Below are positions 63,989 to 64,000 of a stretch of DNA of 64,000 nucleotides, piece by piece. Position numbers and translations under genes: made by a program. A model generated the notes under the pieces. That model worked only from the letters and a program-made list of their open reading frames with translations, was not told where the DNA came from and searched no databases. This DNA is from Rhizobium sp. RU36D (GTDB taxonomy: Bacteria > Pseudomonadota > Alphaproteobacteria > Rhizobiales > Rhizobiaceae), in contig NZ_FWXU01000026.1 of the NCBI RefSeq assembly GCF_900176345.1, positions 1 to 64,000 of the forward strand. Reading direction: 5' to 3'. How positions within the stretch are numbered: the stretch's first letter is position 1; every line of letters starts with the position of its first letter.

Positions 63989-64000
63989 GCAAGCCGGCCT

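Overview
The window looks like the chromosome of an aerobic alphaproteobacterium of the Rhizobiales, most likely a Rhizobiaceae relative. Grounds: high-GC backbone genes, an ExoD-family protein, DUF1127 proteins, a HutXWV-type betaine/histidine ABC transporter, UvrB with a long rhizobial-type tail, alphaproteobacterial LexA-like boxes (GTTG-N7-GTTC), mosaic palindromic repeats, and an sRNA-like locus with two CCTCCTCC loops. This rests on family recognition only; no search was run.

Layout. 1-0.4 kb: the end of an IS630-type transposase and an unrecognised ORF. 0.4-7.7 kb (minus): cobQ followed by a tight operon of an amidohydrolase (hydantoinase type), an M20 carbamoylase, a DUF917 protein, a TfoX-domain protein and a urocanase paralogue whose usual catalytic Cys is Ala. 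I read it as conversion of a sulfur-modified urocanate (thiourocanate or S-methyl-thiourocanate) to glutamate. 8.9-13.2 kb: a HutXWV/ProXWV-type transporter and a betaine-homocysteine methyltransferase. 13.3-18.4 kb: two glycosyltransferase-type proteins, a DUF2233 protein and a ParA-like ATPase.

18.4-29.7 kb: a corrinoid-dependent demethylation and one-carbon cluster: ferredoxin-like protein, non-pyrrolysine MttB, corrinoid protein, DUF1638, formyltransferase-like protein, MetV-like and MetF proteins, a methyl-THF:corrinoid methyltransferase and a RACo-type [2Fe-2S]/ASKHA reactivase. Together they would strip a methyl group from a quaternary amine, move it to tetrahydrofolate and oxidise it. 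The upstream betaine transporter, BHMT, cobQ and a GlxA/GbdR-type regulator at 33 kb fit that theme. An intact IS427-type element (29,758-30,620) ends the cluster.

31-34 kb: a LysR regulator beside two DUF1127 genes whose upstream regions share TTTGATTGAT, then the GlxA-type regulator. 34.2-37.3 kb: an AT-rich two-gene island with a Pycsar-like nucleotide cyclase and an 811-residue P-loop NTPase 4 bp behind it; this is my main candidate for an undescribed (probably defence) system. A second AT-rich orphan NTPase lies at 52.2-53.5 kb.

37.4-48.2 kb: ordinary chromosomal genes (TauE, lipoprotein, oxidoreductase, thioesterase, XRE regulator, GGDEF-EAL, membrane proteins), one CCTCCTCC sRNA candidate, and two tandem DUF3137 paralogues with a duplicated LexA-like box. 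48.3-52.2 kb: uvrB with palindromic repeats read in frame in its tail, and two further copies of its 3' end downstream. 54-64 kb: small hypotheticals, a DnaJ-domain protein, a cold shock protein, dusA, and an iron-siderophore-type ABC transporter next to an NtaA/DszA-type flavin monooxygenase.
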